Below the pieces are notes generated by a model that saw only the letters and a list, made by a program, of their open reading frames with translations, was not told the origin of the DNA and ran no database searches. Below, piece after piece: positions 1-8,794 of a stretch of 64,000 nt of DNA; within the stretch, counting starts at the first letter, position 1; the number at the start of each line of letters is the position of its first letter. Source of the stretch: Gammaproteobacteria bacterium (lineage in GTDB: Bacteria; Pseudomonadota; Gammaproteobacteria; HTCC5015); assembly GCA_028284675.1 (NCBI GenBank), contig JANQRI010000028.1, forward strand, positions 1 through 64,000, in the 5' to 3' direction. The translations under genes and the position numbers were made by a program.

Positions 1-86
1 CAATCGAAAACGCAGAGCATTCGCTAGAGAGCATCAAAAAATTCAGGGTGTTTTGAACTTGTGACACTTATTCCGGACAGTAGTGT

Positions 87-260
87 GCGCAGGCAGGAAT
101 CCAGTATGTTGTAAATTGCATAACAATAAAGCGGCAATGGCCTTACATGAAAAACAATTAAAGAATGCAAGTGCGCATGAAAAACACGATTAGTGAGATT
201 CAACTAACTCATCATTTTTAGGGCAGTTAAGCCTGGATTCCTACCTATGCAGGAATGACA
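87..260. repeat. dispersed short inverted-repeat elements
   Basis: A half element (GCGCAGGCAGGAATCCA) lies at 87-103 and a full element at 234-260, consisting of GGATTCCT, a short centre and AGGAATGACA. The arms are near-complementary, so each element can form a hairpin. Similar GGAATCC...GGATTCC elements are common intergenic repeats in Proteobacteria. No gene is supported anywhere in 1-678. Confidence 0.75.
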
Positions 261-287
261 GAGTTGTGATGAAGAAAAAACCCATCA

Positions 288-415
288 TGGACAGATCTAT
301 GGGATCAAATTAAGTGATCATTTTGAGAACCGTGAACCTGGATTCCTGCCTGCGCAGGAATGACAGGGTTGTGATTGAGTGTCAGACCTAGATTCCTGCC
401 TACGCAGGAATGACA
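288..415. repeat. composite repeat unit, copy 1
   Basis: This unit starts with an AGATCTATGG-like segment and ends with two hairpin elements (339-365 and 389-415) joined by GGGTTGTGATTGAGTGTCAG. The same arrangement recurs at 522-649. The second half, including the joining segment and both hairpins, is nearly identical in the two copies, while the first half is diverged. No coding potential is visible. It lies just downstream of the 3' end of the minus-strand giant gene A1. Confidence 0.7.
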
Positions 416-521
416 GGATTGTGTTTGAGTGCCAGCCTAGATCAAACGATTTTATCGATTATGCATGATCAAATCGAAGTCATCACAATGAAAACACCGT
501 TATGAAAAAAAGATCTATCAT

Positions 522-649
522 GGATGGATCTATGGTATTAAATTAATCCATCACCTTGGGGACAGCCAAACATGGATTCCTGCCTGCGCAGGAATGACAG
601 GGTTGTGATTGAGTGTCAGACCTAGATTCCTGCCTACGCAGGAATGACA
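522..649. repeat. composite repeat unit, copy 2
   Basis: This is the second copy of the composite unit at 288-415. Hairpin elements lie at 573-599 and 623-649, joined by the same GGGTTGTGATTGAGTGTCAG segment. The hairpin nearest to A1 ends about 30 bp from the A1 stop codon. It could act as a 3'-end structure for that transcript, but no T-run follows on the minus strand. Confidence 0.7.
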
Positions 650-678
650 AATCGAATAACGCGCTTTCAGATTTATTA

Positions 679-3258
679 CTACAACTCTTCCCGGTATTTC
701 AAACCCATTAAAAATAATTCCAGCATGCGAATCGAGTCTTCATAGCCCCCAAGCTGTTCCGCCTGCCTGACTAACTGATTAACTGCATCTTTTAAGTCTT
801 CCAGAGTATGGCTATTTTTAACTGCATTTGATAAAGGATCTTTGAACGGACCGGACATTAGATACATATGCTCACGAATATCATTTTTTCCTAACGAGAC
901 TATCTCGGACTCTTCCGGCGACTGCAACTCCGGCTGACTCTCTGCCAACCCGGCTACAGTATATTTTTTCACCAACGCATTTGCCAATTCAGCCAGCTTT
1001 ATTTCGTTTTTACTGACAGTGACATTGTTTTCACGGGAATACAATATAATTTCCCGTCGCAAGCCTACAGGCTCGGTAACTAACTCTAAAACAGATTCCG
1101 GCACTTCAACACCTGAGTATAAACGGCCTATCGTTTCAATCAATTGTTTCACCTGTGCAAAAGGAACCGGGCGATCCATAGGTAAATCCCCCGGAATAGC
1201 GATAAGCAGCCAATTAAAAAACATTTGACTTTCATTACCCGAATTTTGTCGACTATAACCTTCAAGCAACTGTATTAGCCGCTTCATGTCTGCCGGCTCA
1301 AAAAGTATCCGCTCGGGTGGACGCATTGCAACCGGTTTCAACGCAGGGCGCAAACCTAACAATGCTGTGCGTATCAACTCGGGAAACTCCCGCAAGTCTG
1401 GAAATGTTATTTCCTTAGCTTGATATCCACTACCCTCTTGAAAGTTCGCCGGCCTCAGCCTAAACTCGTCAAATAATCCCTTAAGAAACTGAATATTTAT
1501 ATCAACCTCATTCAACTCATTCCCATTTAGCGCACCTCTTTCCAAAGCCTGTCTTTGCTGCAGATTATATTGCGCAATCGCGGCCAATATTAACCGAACC
1601 TGTTCGTGTGTATACAGCACCTGCGGATCAACACTTCCGGTAGGCGCTGCCGTCAACTCTTTATCCACTCCGGACGCAAATGCTCTAAGCAGTGCTTCAT
1701 TAGGATCAAGCCCGGCACCAAGCATCTGAACAAAACTCTTTTGCTGCGTCAGATTCCAATATTTTGCCGCCAAGCTCGCATCACGTTTATCAATCGTAGA
1801 ATCTAACCTATACCGCATTAAAGCTATAAAGCAAGCCGCACTTCCGGAATCTGGACTCCCATCCGCCGCACTGGCTTTAATCGGTCCCTGGTTATCGCTA
1901 CTGCCGCTTTGTTCCGGTTCAGGTACCGGTATTGCATCTTTGGGTTGTAAGCCGATTACACCGGTTTCTTTTTTAGTGTCTTCGTTGCCGGGTTTTACCG
2001 TGATAATTGATTCAGGCTCACTGCCGTTTGCTAATTGAGTACTGATACTGGATTCTTCATCATTTATTCCCGACACCCCTTCAGGCTTCACTAACTGTGG
2101 ATCGACCGTGCTACCGATTTGATTTTCATTGCGTTGGTTCGGGTTAAAAGTATCACCTGCACTCGCTTTCGCAACACCATAACGTTGCATCACACCGGTT
2201 GGGGTTAAACCAGTGCTTTTATTGCTGGTTAAACCACCGGCCTGTAGCCAGCTGTCTCCGCCCATGAAAAAAAACTGCGCCAAATCTTTTAATGGTCCGA
2301 CCAGATTAACCGGCACTTGTATGATGGTGTTATTGTTCAGCTTCACCGACAGTTGATAACCCAACACATAGTTTTGATTCAGATCTGCGCCCAGACGGTC
2401 TGCTTGTCGGTTTGCCCCGATCCCATTTTGCCAAGCACTGGATCGATCTTCGACCGTGCTCAGGCTTAAGTTTGGATATAGCTGCTTGAAGCTTTGGTGT
2501 CCCAGTGCACTGGCTGTTTCCAGCCACTTCAACTGCGCCCGGGTGTGATTCAGTGCTTCGGTATTCAACGCTTTTGCATGGCGTTGCAGCAAACCTTTTA
2601 AAGTCACACTGGCATCAGCATTTAACATCGGTGTAAAGAACTGTGCATTCTTCGCCTGTGAGAGTAAGCCGATCAGATCCCGCAGAGATCCGACCAGTGC
2701 CAGATGATCACCGTCCCCCGGGGTTTTTAAACCCAAAGCATATTCGGTATTTAAACTGATACTTTGATCAGCCACCTGGTTAATTGCCAGTTGTGCGGCG
2801 GGGCTTAATAACTGCAGACGTAAGGTTTTGGAGATCTGGCTCAGCCCCTGATTCAACGCAGAAATATTGGTTGGGGTCAGAGCGGTGGCCGGGCCTGAAA
2901 TACTATCGGGTACAGTTCCGGTTACCGGCGAACTGCCCGCTCCCTTGCTCGAGCCGGGCTGATTGGCCGGTTTAAGCGTATCAATCGGTATCGGCGGGAA
3001 CCCTTTATAAGGTGTTAGCCCATAATCTTTTTGCTGGGTTCCGGTTTGGGCATTGGGATTCAAAATGACCGGAGCCGGCATCAGCGGCCCGGGGCCCGGT
3101 ACTGTCACCGGGGCCGGAGGTGCTATTACCTGCGCCAGCTTATGTTCCGACAAATGCTGCTGAAATGTCTGCTCCAATACCGGTTTAGGCGTCAACGCCG
3201 GGGCACCGCCCAGCGGCCCGCCATTACCTGTAATCGTCGCTGTATCCTGTATTGCCAT
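679..3258 (-). CDS. giant modular protein A1 (unknown function)
   Basis: An 859-residue protein I do not recognise. No signal peptide or membrane segment is visible. Residues 1-60 are Pro/Ala-rich with a PLMPAPV motif. Residues about 120-395 form a module shared with A2 (13136-16453), with matching stretches such as SQAKNAQFF, ASVTLKG, NTEALNHTR and FNPxQRxENQ. An acidic linker containing STQLANGS sits at about 400-470 and also carries TGVIGLQPKD. The C-terminal part (about 520-859) is helical in character and matches the A2 C-terminus, with GLRP and an ending like ELFLMGLK. The start is supported because MAIQDT aligns with MAIKDT of A2 and both are preceded by GGCAGG. A conserved upstream box lies about 90 bp before the start. 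A secreted or structural role is possible but nothing here proves it. Confidence 0.85.
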   Translation of the reverse strand: MAIQDTATITGNGGPLGGAPALTPKPVLEQTFQQHLSEHKLAQVIAPPAPVTVPGPGPLMPAPVILNPNAQTGTQQKDYGLTPYKGFPPIPIDTLKPANQPGSSKGAGSSPVTGTVPDSISGPATALTPTNISALNQGLSQISKTLRLQLLSPAAQLAINQVADQSISLNTEYALGLKTPGDGDHLALVGSLRDLIGLLSQAKNAQFFTPMLNADASVTLKGLLQRHAKALNTEALNHTRAQLKWLETASALGHQSFKQLYPNLSLSTVEDRSSAWQNGIGANRQADRLGADLNQNYVLGYQLSVKLNNNTIIQVPVNLVGPLKDLAQFFFMGGDSWLQAGGLTSNKSTGLTPTGVMQRYGVAKASAGDTFNPNQRNENQIGSTVDPQLVKPEGVSGINDEESSISTQLANGSEPESIITVKPGNEDTKKETGVIGLQPKDAIPVPEPEQSGSSDNQGPIKASAADGSPDSGSAACFIALMRYRLDSTIDKRDASLAAKYWNLTQQKSFVQMLGAGLDPNEALLRAFASGVDKELTAAPTGSVDPQVLYTHEQVRLILAAIAQYNLQQRQALERGALNGNELNEVDINIQFLKGLFDEFRLRPANFQEGSGYQAKEITFPDLREFPELIRTALLGLRPALKPVAMRPPERILFEPADMKRLIQLLEGYSRQNSGNESQMFFNWLLIAIPGDLPMDRPVPFAQVKQLIETIGRLYSGVEVPESVLELVTEPVGLRREIILYSRENNVTVSKNEIKLAELANALVKKYTVAGLAESQPELQSPEESEIVSLGKNDIREHMYLMSGPFKDPLSNAVKNSHTLEDLKDAVNQLVRQAEQLGGYEDSIRMLELFLMGLKYREEL

Positions 3259-3283
3259 GCCTGCCAGCCATATCTATCGATAC

Positions 3284-3362
3284 GCAGACTATGCCAAAAC
3301 TGTATTATTGAAGGTATTGAACCTTGGTTATAGTGAAAAGCCAAAGTTTAACGAAAGTTATA
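3284..3362 (-). promoter_or_regulatory. conserved upstream region of A1
   Basis: Three blocks match the region upstream of A2 in the same order. They are GCAGACTATGCCAAAA (3284-3299), the 20-bp GGTATTGAACCTTGGTTATA (3313-3332, identical in A2) and TTAACGAAAGTTATA (3348-3362). The last block also recurs upstream of B1, B2 and B3. It is probably a promoter or operator; the factor is unknown. Confidence 0.6.
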
Positions 3363-3379
3363 GCCCGAAAACTACTCGC

Positions 3380-3640
3380 TTAAACAATATCAGAATCATC
3401 ATCCGCATAACGAATATGAAAATCAGAATTCGCTAGCGAATCCCGCTCGGGTAAACCTGACTCCTGCTGTTGCTCTTCAGATTCGAGGTAAACGACCAGG
3501 GGGCCGTCCTTCAATTGATTCTGAATAGCCTTTTGTAACTCATCGGCCACCTGAGAGGCTGCCGGGTCACCCGTTTCCACCTTGGAGCCCACCATCGGCA
3601 GTAATCCGGGTATATTATTTATATTGATTGGATCGCTCAT
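3380..3640 (-). CDS. small acidic hypothetical protein
   Basis: An 86-residue acidic protein, starting MSDPININNIPGLLPMVG and ending in an Asp-rich tail. I do not recognise it. It lacks a signal peptide and cysteines. It lies immediately upstream of A1 on the same strand, and its stop codon is only about 17 bp from the conserved A1 upstream box, so it could be co-expressed or act as a partner of A1. No clear ribosome-binding site precedes the ATG. No equivalent ORF was noticed next to the other giant genes. It is probably real because the frame is open and the composition protein-like, but this is not certain. Confidence 0.5.
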   Translation of the reverse strand: MSDPININNIPGLLPMVGSKVETGDPAASQVADELQKAIQNQLKDGPLVVYLESEEQQQESGLPERDSLANSDFHIRYADDDSDIV

Positions 3641-3664
3641 TTTTATAACCTTATGCTGCTAGCC

Positions 3665-3681
3665 TGTACATTATATGTACA
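3665..3681. promoter_or_regulatory. palindromic operator-like site
   Basis: TGTACATTATATGTACA is an inverted repeat with 6-bp arms around a 5-bp AT centre. It sits 25 bp upstream of the start of the 86-residue ORF. The symmetry resembles a dimeric repressor site. No regulator is identified. Confidence 0.35.
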
Positions 3682-3831
3682 ATTTGACCAAACCCCGTTG
3701 TTCAACTGTATGAATGGATGATAGGGGCTTAAACCCACTATTTCTATACAGCATTGGTAATAAAGATGAAAAAAAATACTCAAATGCCTCTATAACGAAA
3801 GTTTCTGGAGTCAGTCTATTTACCGCCAAAA

Positions 3832-4428
3832 TCAAGGGCTTTTCAGTGCCTGTTGTATTACACACAATAACCAGGAAATCAGCCCGCCTACCGCACCATA
3901 TAAATGCGCATCAACCACAACCGGCCCACCGGCGGACTGCTCGGAACCAGGTAATGGGCCATACAACTGCTCCCAAATCAGCTTGGCGATAAAAACCAGC
4001 AATACCGGCACAGCAAGCGGTTTGCGGTAACGGACCTCAGTTAGCACACCGGCGACAAACAAACCATGCAAAACCCCTGAAAGGCCCACATACCATATAA
4101 GTTCCGGATTAAACCACAACAAGCCGAAAGCAACGCTGAGTGCACTGAATACCCAATGCAATAACCACTGCTTCCAGGACTGCAGCGCACCAAATAACAG
4201 CCAAACCAACAGCAAACCGGCAAGATTAAGCGATAAATGACTCCAGCCCAGATGCATAAAATGACCGGTAAACAAGCGCCAGAATGCCCCGCTCAAAATA
4301 GCATCGCGGTCATAACGCAGCAAAGCGTGTAATTCCAACAATTGTAACAACAGACACAACAGCAACAGTGCCACCGGCAGCAGTGCCATCCGAAAATATC
4401 GCTTCATCCGGGCATTCTGCGTTAACAT
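3832..4428 (-). CDS. rrtA: rhombosortase, intramembrane serine protease
   Basis: A rhomboid-family membrane protein of about 198 residues. Known rhombosortases process proteins that carry a C-terminal GlyGly-CTERM anchor, and these substrates are usually exported through type II secretion. Visible motifs are the GHFMHLGWSHLSLN segment, the nucleophile motif GLSGVLHG and the catalytic histidine in DAHLYGA, set among about six hydrophobic segments. The frame stays open further upstream, but that extension would overlap gspG on the opposite strand, so I chose the ATG at 4428; MKRYF at 4407 is an alternative. It is divergent from the T2SS operon, with about 54 bp between starts, which supports the functional link. 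No GlyGly-CTERM substrate is visible in the window. Confidence 0.85.
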   Translation of the reverse strand: MLTQNARMKRYFRMALLPVALLLLCLLLQLLELHALLRYDRDAILSGAFWRLFTGHFMHLGWSHLSLNLAGLLLVWLLFGALQSWKQWLLHWVFSALSVAFGLLWFNPELIWYVGLSGVLHGLFVAGVLTEVRYRKPLAVPVLLVFIAKLIWEQLYGPLPGSEQSAGGPVVVDAHLYGAVGGLISWLLCVIQQALKSP

Positions 4429-4482
4429 AGCCGCTCTATCATATGATGTTTTATATTTATCGTGTTCAACAAGGAGACTCAT

Positions 4483-4941
4483 GTGCATTTTAACCAGAAA
4501 CAGCCTGCGATAAAGCGCCATTCGCAAATGGGGTTTACCTTGATCGAAATCATGGTTGTTGTCGTTATCCTGGGTATTTTGGCCGCATTTGTTGTGCCGC
4601 GTGTGATGGACCGCCCGGATCAGGCACGTATCACCAAAGCCAAACAGGATATCCGTGCGATTGAAAGTGCGTTGAATCTGTATCGGCTGGATAATTTTCA
4701 GTACCCCTCTACCGACCAGGGCCTGCAGGCACTGGTTGAAAAACCGTCCGGCGGGTCGGCACCCAATAACTGGAAAGAAGGCGGCTATCTGGACCGCCTG
4801 CCAAAAGATCCCTGGGGCGCAGACTATCAATACCTGTTTCCCGGTGAGCAGGGTGCTTATGATGTCTTTTCACTGGGTGCTGACAATCAATCCGGCGGTG
4901 AAGGTGCCAATGCCGATATCGGCAACTGGGCACTGGAGTAG
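4483..4941 (+). CDS. gspG: type II secretion major pseudopilin GspG
   Basis: Major pseudopilin of the T2SS, assembled in the inner membrane into a periplasmic pseudopilus. A prepilin peptidase site (QMG before FTLIE, with Glu at +5) is followed by a hydrophobic helix. Downstream are the typical GspG signatures, including NFQYPSTDQGL, LPKDPWG and DVFSLGADNQSGG, with acidic residues of the calcium site. I start at the GTG at 4483, which has AAGGAG 6 bp upstream; an in-frame GTG at 4462 is less likely. This is the first gene of gspGHIJKL. The gspC, D, E and F genes are not in the window. Confidence 0.96.
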   Translation: MHFNQKQPAIKRHSQMGFTLIEIMVVVVILGILAAFVVPRVMDRPDQARITKAKQDIRAIESALNLYRLDNFQYPSTDQGLQALVEKPSGGSAPNNWKEGGYLDRLPKDPWGADYQYLFPGEQGAYDVFSLGADNQSGGEGANADIGNWALE

Positions 4942-4953
4942 TTTTTTAAAACA

Positions 4954-5439
4954 ATGATGCGCGGTTTTACGCTCATTGAACTGCTGGTCGCGATTGTGAT
5001 CATCAGCATTATCGTAACCATGGGCGCATTAGCTATCGGTGAACCCGGTGCGGAAAAACTGCGCGAGGAAAGCCGACGCTTATCGGCTTTGCTGAAACTT
5101 TCTCAGGAAGAGGCAATCCTGCAGTCACGCGAACTCGGTATTGGTTTCTGGGAAAACGGTTATGAGTTCTTCGAGCTGTTTGAAGGTCAATGGGTCGCTA
5201 TTGAGCAGGATCAGCTGTTTCGCGCCCGGGAATTGCCGGAAGACATGGAACTTCAGCTCACGCTTGAAGGTCTGGATATTGTGATGAGCGCCGTGCAAAC
5301 CGACAAACCACAGGTATTTATTCTCAGTAGCGGCGAAGTCTCACCATTTGATCTTCGTTTTACCTGGAAAAGCGACCGGCGGCTAACCCTAAGCTCGGAT
5401 GCACTCGGCAAACTCGAACTCGCCGGCGCAGAGGATTAA
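4954..5439 (+). CDS. gspH: type II secretion minor pseudopilin GspH
   Basis: A 161-residue minor pseudopilin. The very short leader MMRG is followed by FTLIELLVAIVIISI, which is a type IV prepilin cleavage site and N-terminal helix. The globular part is of the GspH/FimT type, with an early LLKLSQEEAILQSRELG helix. It follows gspG by 12 bp and is followed at once by gspI. It is predicted to sit in the pseudopilus below the tip complex. Identification rests on the prepilin motif, the length and the fixed position between gspG and gspI. Confidence 0.92.
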   Translation: MMRGFTLIELLVAIVIISIIVTMGALAIGEPGAEKLREESRRLSALLKLSQEEAILQSRELGIGFWENGYEFFELFEGQWVAIEQDQLFRARELPEDMELQLTLEGLDIVMSAVQTDKPQVFILSSGEVSPFDLRFTWKSDRRLTLSSDALGKLELAGAED

Positions 5440-5443
5440 GCAC

Positions 5444-5860
5444 GTGCCTGTCCGCTATCCGCATTATCAAAAACGCGTTTCGATAACCGGCTTTACCCTG
5501 CTGGAAGTGTTGGTTGCAATGGCCATTATTGCAACCGCGCTGATGGCGATTATCAAAACCACCGGCACCACCGCCGGCAACACCGCCTATTTAAAAGAAA
5601 AAACCATCGCTCATTGGGTTGCGATGGACCGGCTCGCGGAACTGCGTGCAGAGCAGGAATGGCCATCAAAAGGCACGACCAAAGATGATGTTGAATCATT
5701 CGGGCAGGAATGGGAATGGATTCAGAAAGTCAGCGAAACATCGATCGATGATATGCGGCGGGTCGATCTATCGGTGATTCCGGCCGGCGGCGATGAGGAT
5801 TTTCCGTTGATCACTATGAGTGGTTTCCTGCTGAACCCTGAACTGCGCGCAACAAAGTAG
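5444..5860 (+). CDS. gspI: type II secretion minor pseudopilin GspI
   Basis: Minor pseudopilin of the tip complex with GspJ and GspK. The prepilin motif SITG/FTLLEVLVAMAII is visible, followed by the usual GspI helix with AHWVAMDRLAELR. I choose the GTG at 5444, which has GAGG about 9 bp upstream and does not overlap gspH. An ATG at 5399 would lengthen the leader and overlap gspH by 41 bp. The mature protein is about 120 residues, normal for GspI. It is tightly coupled to gspJ, 2 bp downstream. Confidence 0.92.
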   Translation: MPVRYPHYQKRVSITGFTLLEVLVAMAIIATALMAIIKTTGTTAGNTAYLKEKTIAHWVAMDRLAELRAEQEWPSKGTTKDDVESFGQEWEWIQKVSETSIDDMRRVDLSVIPAGGDEDFPLITMSGFLLNPELRATK

Positions 5861-5862
5861 CA

Positions 5863-6465
5863 ATGCCTATTTATAGACAGGTGAAAGGCTTTACGTTAAT
5901 CGAGCTGCTGGTCGCGGTCGCAGTATTCGCGGTGCTGGCAGTGATGAGCTATAGCGGCCTGAATGCCACAATGAAAACCCGTGAGATCACCGAAATCAAT
6001 ACCGCCGAGCTGCACAGTCTGCAAATGGCGTTAACGATTATGCAACGTGATTTCAGCCAGCTAAACAGCCAATCCGCACGGGATGAGTTTGGCGACACAC
6101 AACCGGCATTGGCAACCGAAACCAACTATAACGCACTGGTCGAATTCAGCCACAGCGGTTGGCGTAATCCCGCACAGCAACTGCGCGGCACTTTGCAACG
6201 AGTTGCATATGTACTTGAAGATGAAACTGTGTATCGATGGTACTGGCCGCATATTCATCGCGGCCCACAGGAGGAAGCCGTACAATCCGAGTTGTTGACT
6301 AACGTACAGAACCTGCGCCTGGAGTTTCAGGACGCCGACAAAAACTGGAACACCAGCTGGCCGCCGGTCAATCAACCCAACAGCGGCCTGCCGATTGCGG
6401 TCAGGCTAACTCTGGAACTGGCCGGTGATATTGAAATAAGCCGCCTGTTCGATACCGCGCAATGA
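5863..6465 (+). CDS. gspJ: type II secretion minor pseudopilin GspJ
   Basis: A 200-residue minor pseudopilin of the tip complex. The leader MPIYRQVKG precedes FTLIELLVAVAVFAVL. The mature part shows family features such as ALTIMQRDFSQL and the RVAYVLEDETVYRWYWP segment, which agrees with the GspJ beta-rich head domain. It overlaps gspK by 4 bp, indicating translational coupling. Length and position match the family. Confidence 0.94.
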   Translation: MPIYRQVKGFTLIELLVAVAVFAVLAVMSYSGLNATMKTREITEINTAELHSLQMALTIMQRDFSQLNSQSARDEFGDTQPALATETNYNALVEFSHSGWRNPAQQLRGTLQRVAYVLEDETVYRWYWPHIHRGPQEEAVQSELLTNVQNLRLEFQDADKNWNTSWPPVNQPNSGLPIAVRLTLELAGDIEISRLFDTAQ

Positions 6466-7457
6466 AACCACCAACACATACCAAGCAAACCGGTGTTGCA
6501 TTAATTACTGCACTGCTGATCGTCTCCATCGCGGTTACCACATCGGTTTTTTTAACCGGCGACCATCAGCTCAGTATTCGGCGCACCGGCAATATCATCA
6601 ACGGCAATCAGGCCTATCTGTATGCTTTGGGCGCCGAAGCACTCGGTATGAGTGTTCTGCATCAGGATCGCCAGGACTCGGAAATTGACAGCCTGGAGGA
6701 AGACTGGGCCACCGATACGCCGCCATTACCGGTCGACGGCGGCTTTGTTGCGGGCAATATCGAAGACCTGCAAGGCCGATTCAATATTAATAACCTGATC
6801 AAGGACGGCAAAATCGACCCCGTTTCAGTGGCACGCTTCGAACGGCTGCTGGAACAATTTGAACTGGAACCAACGATCTCACAGGCGGTAATCGACTGGC
6901 TGGACGACAACTTTGAAGCCGGCGGCAGTGCCGGCGCCGAAGATGATTATTACGCCGGACTGGAAATACCCTATCGCACCGCCAACAGCCGATTTAGCAG
7001 CACCAGTGAATTGCGGATGATCAGAGGACTTGAAGATGCTGACAAGCTCGCCCTGCTGTTGCCGCATATCACCGCTTTGCCTACGCATACACCAGTGAAT
7101 GTGAACACTGCGTCTACCGAAGTATTAATCGCATTAGGCCTGGATGAAAGTGCGGCGGAAAGTGTTACACAACAACCTAAATCAGCAGAAGTCACAGAGT
7201 CAGAATCCGGGATCGAAATCACCGAAAACAATAACTCCAGCAATGAAGTTTTCGAGACGATTGATGCATTTTTACAGGCAGCCGGCGTCGAAAACTCCGG
7301 GGAATTTCAAAGAAATGATCTCAGCGTATCATCCGAGTACTTCTTAGTCAGCGGCGAAGCCCGGGTCGACCGGGGCCGGGCAAGCCTGAGAAGTGTTATC
7401 CATCGCAACAATGAAGGTCTAATGCGCGTTATAATACGCAGTCAAAGCGTATTATAA
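6462..7457 (+). CDS. gspK: type II secretion minor pseudopilin GspK
   Basis: A 331-residue large minor pseudopilin, which caps the pseudopilus tip with GspI and GspJ. The leader ends before GVALITALLIVSIAV; position +5 is not Glu, as is usual for GspK. Downstream, LQGRFNINNL, VIDWLDDNFE and a domain with PVNVNTAS are family hallmarks. The C-terminal part contains a Ser/Glu/Asn-rich stretch around residues 230-260, which looks like a lineage-specific loop. It overlaps gspJ by 4 bp and is followed by gspL after 10 bp. Confidence 0.94.
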   Translation: MKPPTHTKQTGVALITALLIVSIAVTTSVFLTGDHQLSIRRTGNIINGNQAYLYALGAEALGMSVLHQDRQDSEIDSLEEDWATDTPPLPVDGGFVAGNIEDLQGRFNINNLIKDGKIDPVSVARFERLLEQFELEPTISQAVIDWLDDNFEAGGSAGAEDDYYAGLEIPYRTANSRFSSTSELRMIRGLEDADKLALLLPHITALPTHTPVNVNTASTEVLIALGLDESAAESVTQQPKSAEVTESESGIEITENNNSSNEVFETIDAFLQAAGVENSGEFQRNDLSVSSEYFLVSGEARVDRGRASLRSVIHRNNEGLMRVIIRSQSVL

Positions 7458-7467
7458 TCAGGCGACG

Positions 7468-8724
7468 ATGGAAACTTTGTTTATAAAACCCAACTACGAA
7501 CAGCAATCCGCCGAATGGGTGGTAATAGACGCTACCGGTAATCCTCAGGTTGCCATTCGTCAGGGTTCGCTGGCTGCGGTGAAAGACTTTACCCAGCAGC
7601 GACGAGTTGTCTGCGCGGTGCCGAGCACCGACCTTTATCTGGATCAGGTCACCCTGCCCGCCGGCAGTAACCGGCGCAAATTCCGCCAGGCGGCCCCTTA
7701 TGCACTGGAGGAAGAACTGGCTGAAGACCTTGAAGAATTGCATTTTGCACTGGGTAAAGAGCAATCAGTCATTATTCATACAGAAACCGGAGAGGATGAC
7801 ACACCCTCAAATAAACAGCTGCATATCCCGGTAGTCGCAATCAATAAAGAACGATTGCAAAACTGGCTGGATATGCTGGCCGCTGCCGGTATCAAACCAC
7901 ATGCATTAATGCCCGATGTGCTGACGGTACCGTTAACAGAAAATCAATGGACTGTATTTATTGGCGGTAAAACCGCCTTGGTGCGAACCGATAAAAACAA
8001 TGGTTTTGCCTGCGAACTGGAAAATCTTTCAGTACTATTGAACACCGCACTGGCGCAAGAGCCCACACCGTCCCGCATTCAGTTATGGAACTATAACGAA
8101 CAGACACCAGAGCTTTCGCTGCAGCAGGAAATCGAAGTCGAAGTTATCGAGCCAAATCAGGAACCGTTGGCGACACTGGCTCGCGGTTATCAAAAAGAAA
8201 CGGCCATCAACTTATTGCAGGGCGAATTCAGTTACCGGGAAGAATACGGCAAGCTGTTAAAACCCTGGCGTATTCCACTGATATTGCTGTCGGTGTTAAT
8301 TACTGTGTTGTTCAGCAGCAATGTCATCGAATACTTTCGCCTTAAAAATGAAAACCGTCAACTCACCCAACAACTGGAAGACACTTATAAACGCGCGTTC
8401 CCACAAGCACGCAATATTGTGAAACCCCGATTCCAGATGGAGCAGAAACTAAAACAACTTGGCGGCGCCAGTAGTGCTGACAGTCCATTTCTTGAAATGC
8501 TGCGCATCGCAACCGAAAAAATAAACACGAACAAAAAAATCAACATCAACTCAATCAATTTTAACGGCGAGCGGCTGGATATTGATTTAAGCGTTCCGGA
8601 TATGCAGAGCCTGGATACATTAAAGCAACAACTGGATCAACAAACCGGCCTCTCGACCGAAATACAATCCGCCAGCGCGGAGGGCTCAGAAGTTAGTGGA
8701 CGTTTGAGGATAACAAAATTATAG
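7468..8724 (+). CDS. gspL: type II secretion assembly-platform protein GspL
   Basis: A 418-residue inner-membrane assembly-platform protein that contacts the GspE ATPase and GspM. The N-terminal actin-like cytoplasmic domain (about 1-240) includes VPSTDLYLDQVTLP and RKFRQAAPYALEEEL. One membrane segment lies near residues 265-290. The periplasmic ferredoxin-like domain follows. The last bases of the gene are the first copy of a 49-bp tandem duplication (8686-8794), so the original 3' end may have been disturbed, although the family's C-terminal domain appears complete. Unusually, gspM does not follow at once but only after 520 bp. Confidence 0.93.
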   Translation: METLFIKPNYEQQSAEWVVIDATGNPQVAIRQGSLAAVKDFTQQRRVVCAVPSTDLYLDQVTLPAGSNRRKFRQAAPYALEEELAEDLEELHFALGKEQSVIIHTETGEDDTPSNKQLHIPVVAINKERLQNWLDMLAAAGIKPHALMPDVLTVPLTENQWTVFIGGKTALVRTDKNNGFACELENLSVLLNTALAQEPTPSRIQLWNYNEQTPELSLQQEIEVEVIEPNQEPLATLARGYQKETAINLLQGEFSYREEYGKLLKPWRIPLILLSVLITVLFSSNVIEYFRLKNENRQLTQQLEDTYKRAFPQARNIVKPRFQMEQKLKQLGGASSADSPFLEMLRIATEKINTNKKININSINFNGERLDIDLSVPDMQSLDTLKQQLDQQTGLSTEIQSASAEGSEVSGRLRITKL

Positions 8725-8794
8725 ATCGGCACAATCAGAAGTTACAGGCCGCTTGAGGATAACGAAATTATAGATCGGCACAATCAGAGGTTAC
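8686..8794 (+). repeat. 49-bp tandem duplication at gspL 3' end
   Basis: Two full copies (8686-8734 and 8735-8783) and a short third start (8784-8794) follow each other with a 49-bp period. Each starts with TCAGAAGTTA and contains TTGAGGATAAC and ATAGATCGGCACAA. The copies differ at about four positions. Copy 1 covers the end of gspL, including its TAG stop. The 16-bp core GATCGGCACAATCAGA also occurs at the start of gspN (9731-9746). Confidence 0.8.

Noticed and set aside
3671..3865. 64-residue minus-strand ORF
   Set aside because: It overlaps the end of the rhombosortase gene, has no recognisable features and lacks a ribosome-binding site.
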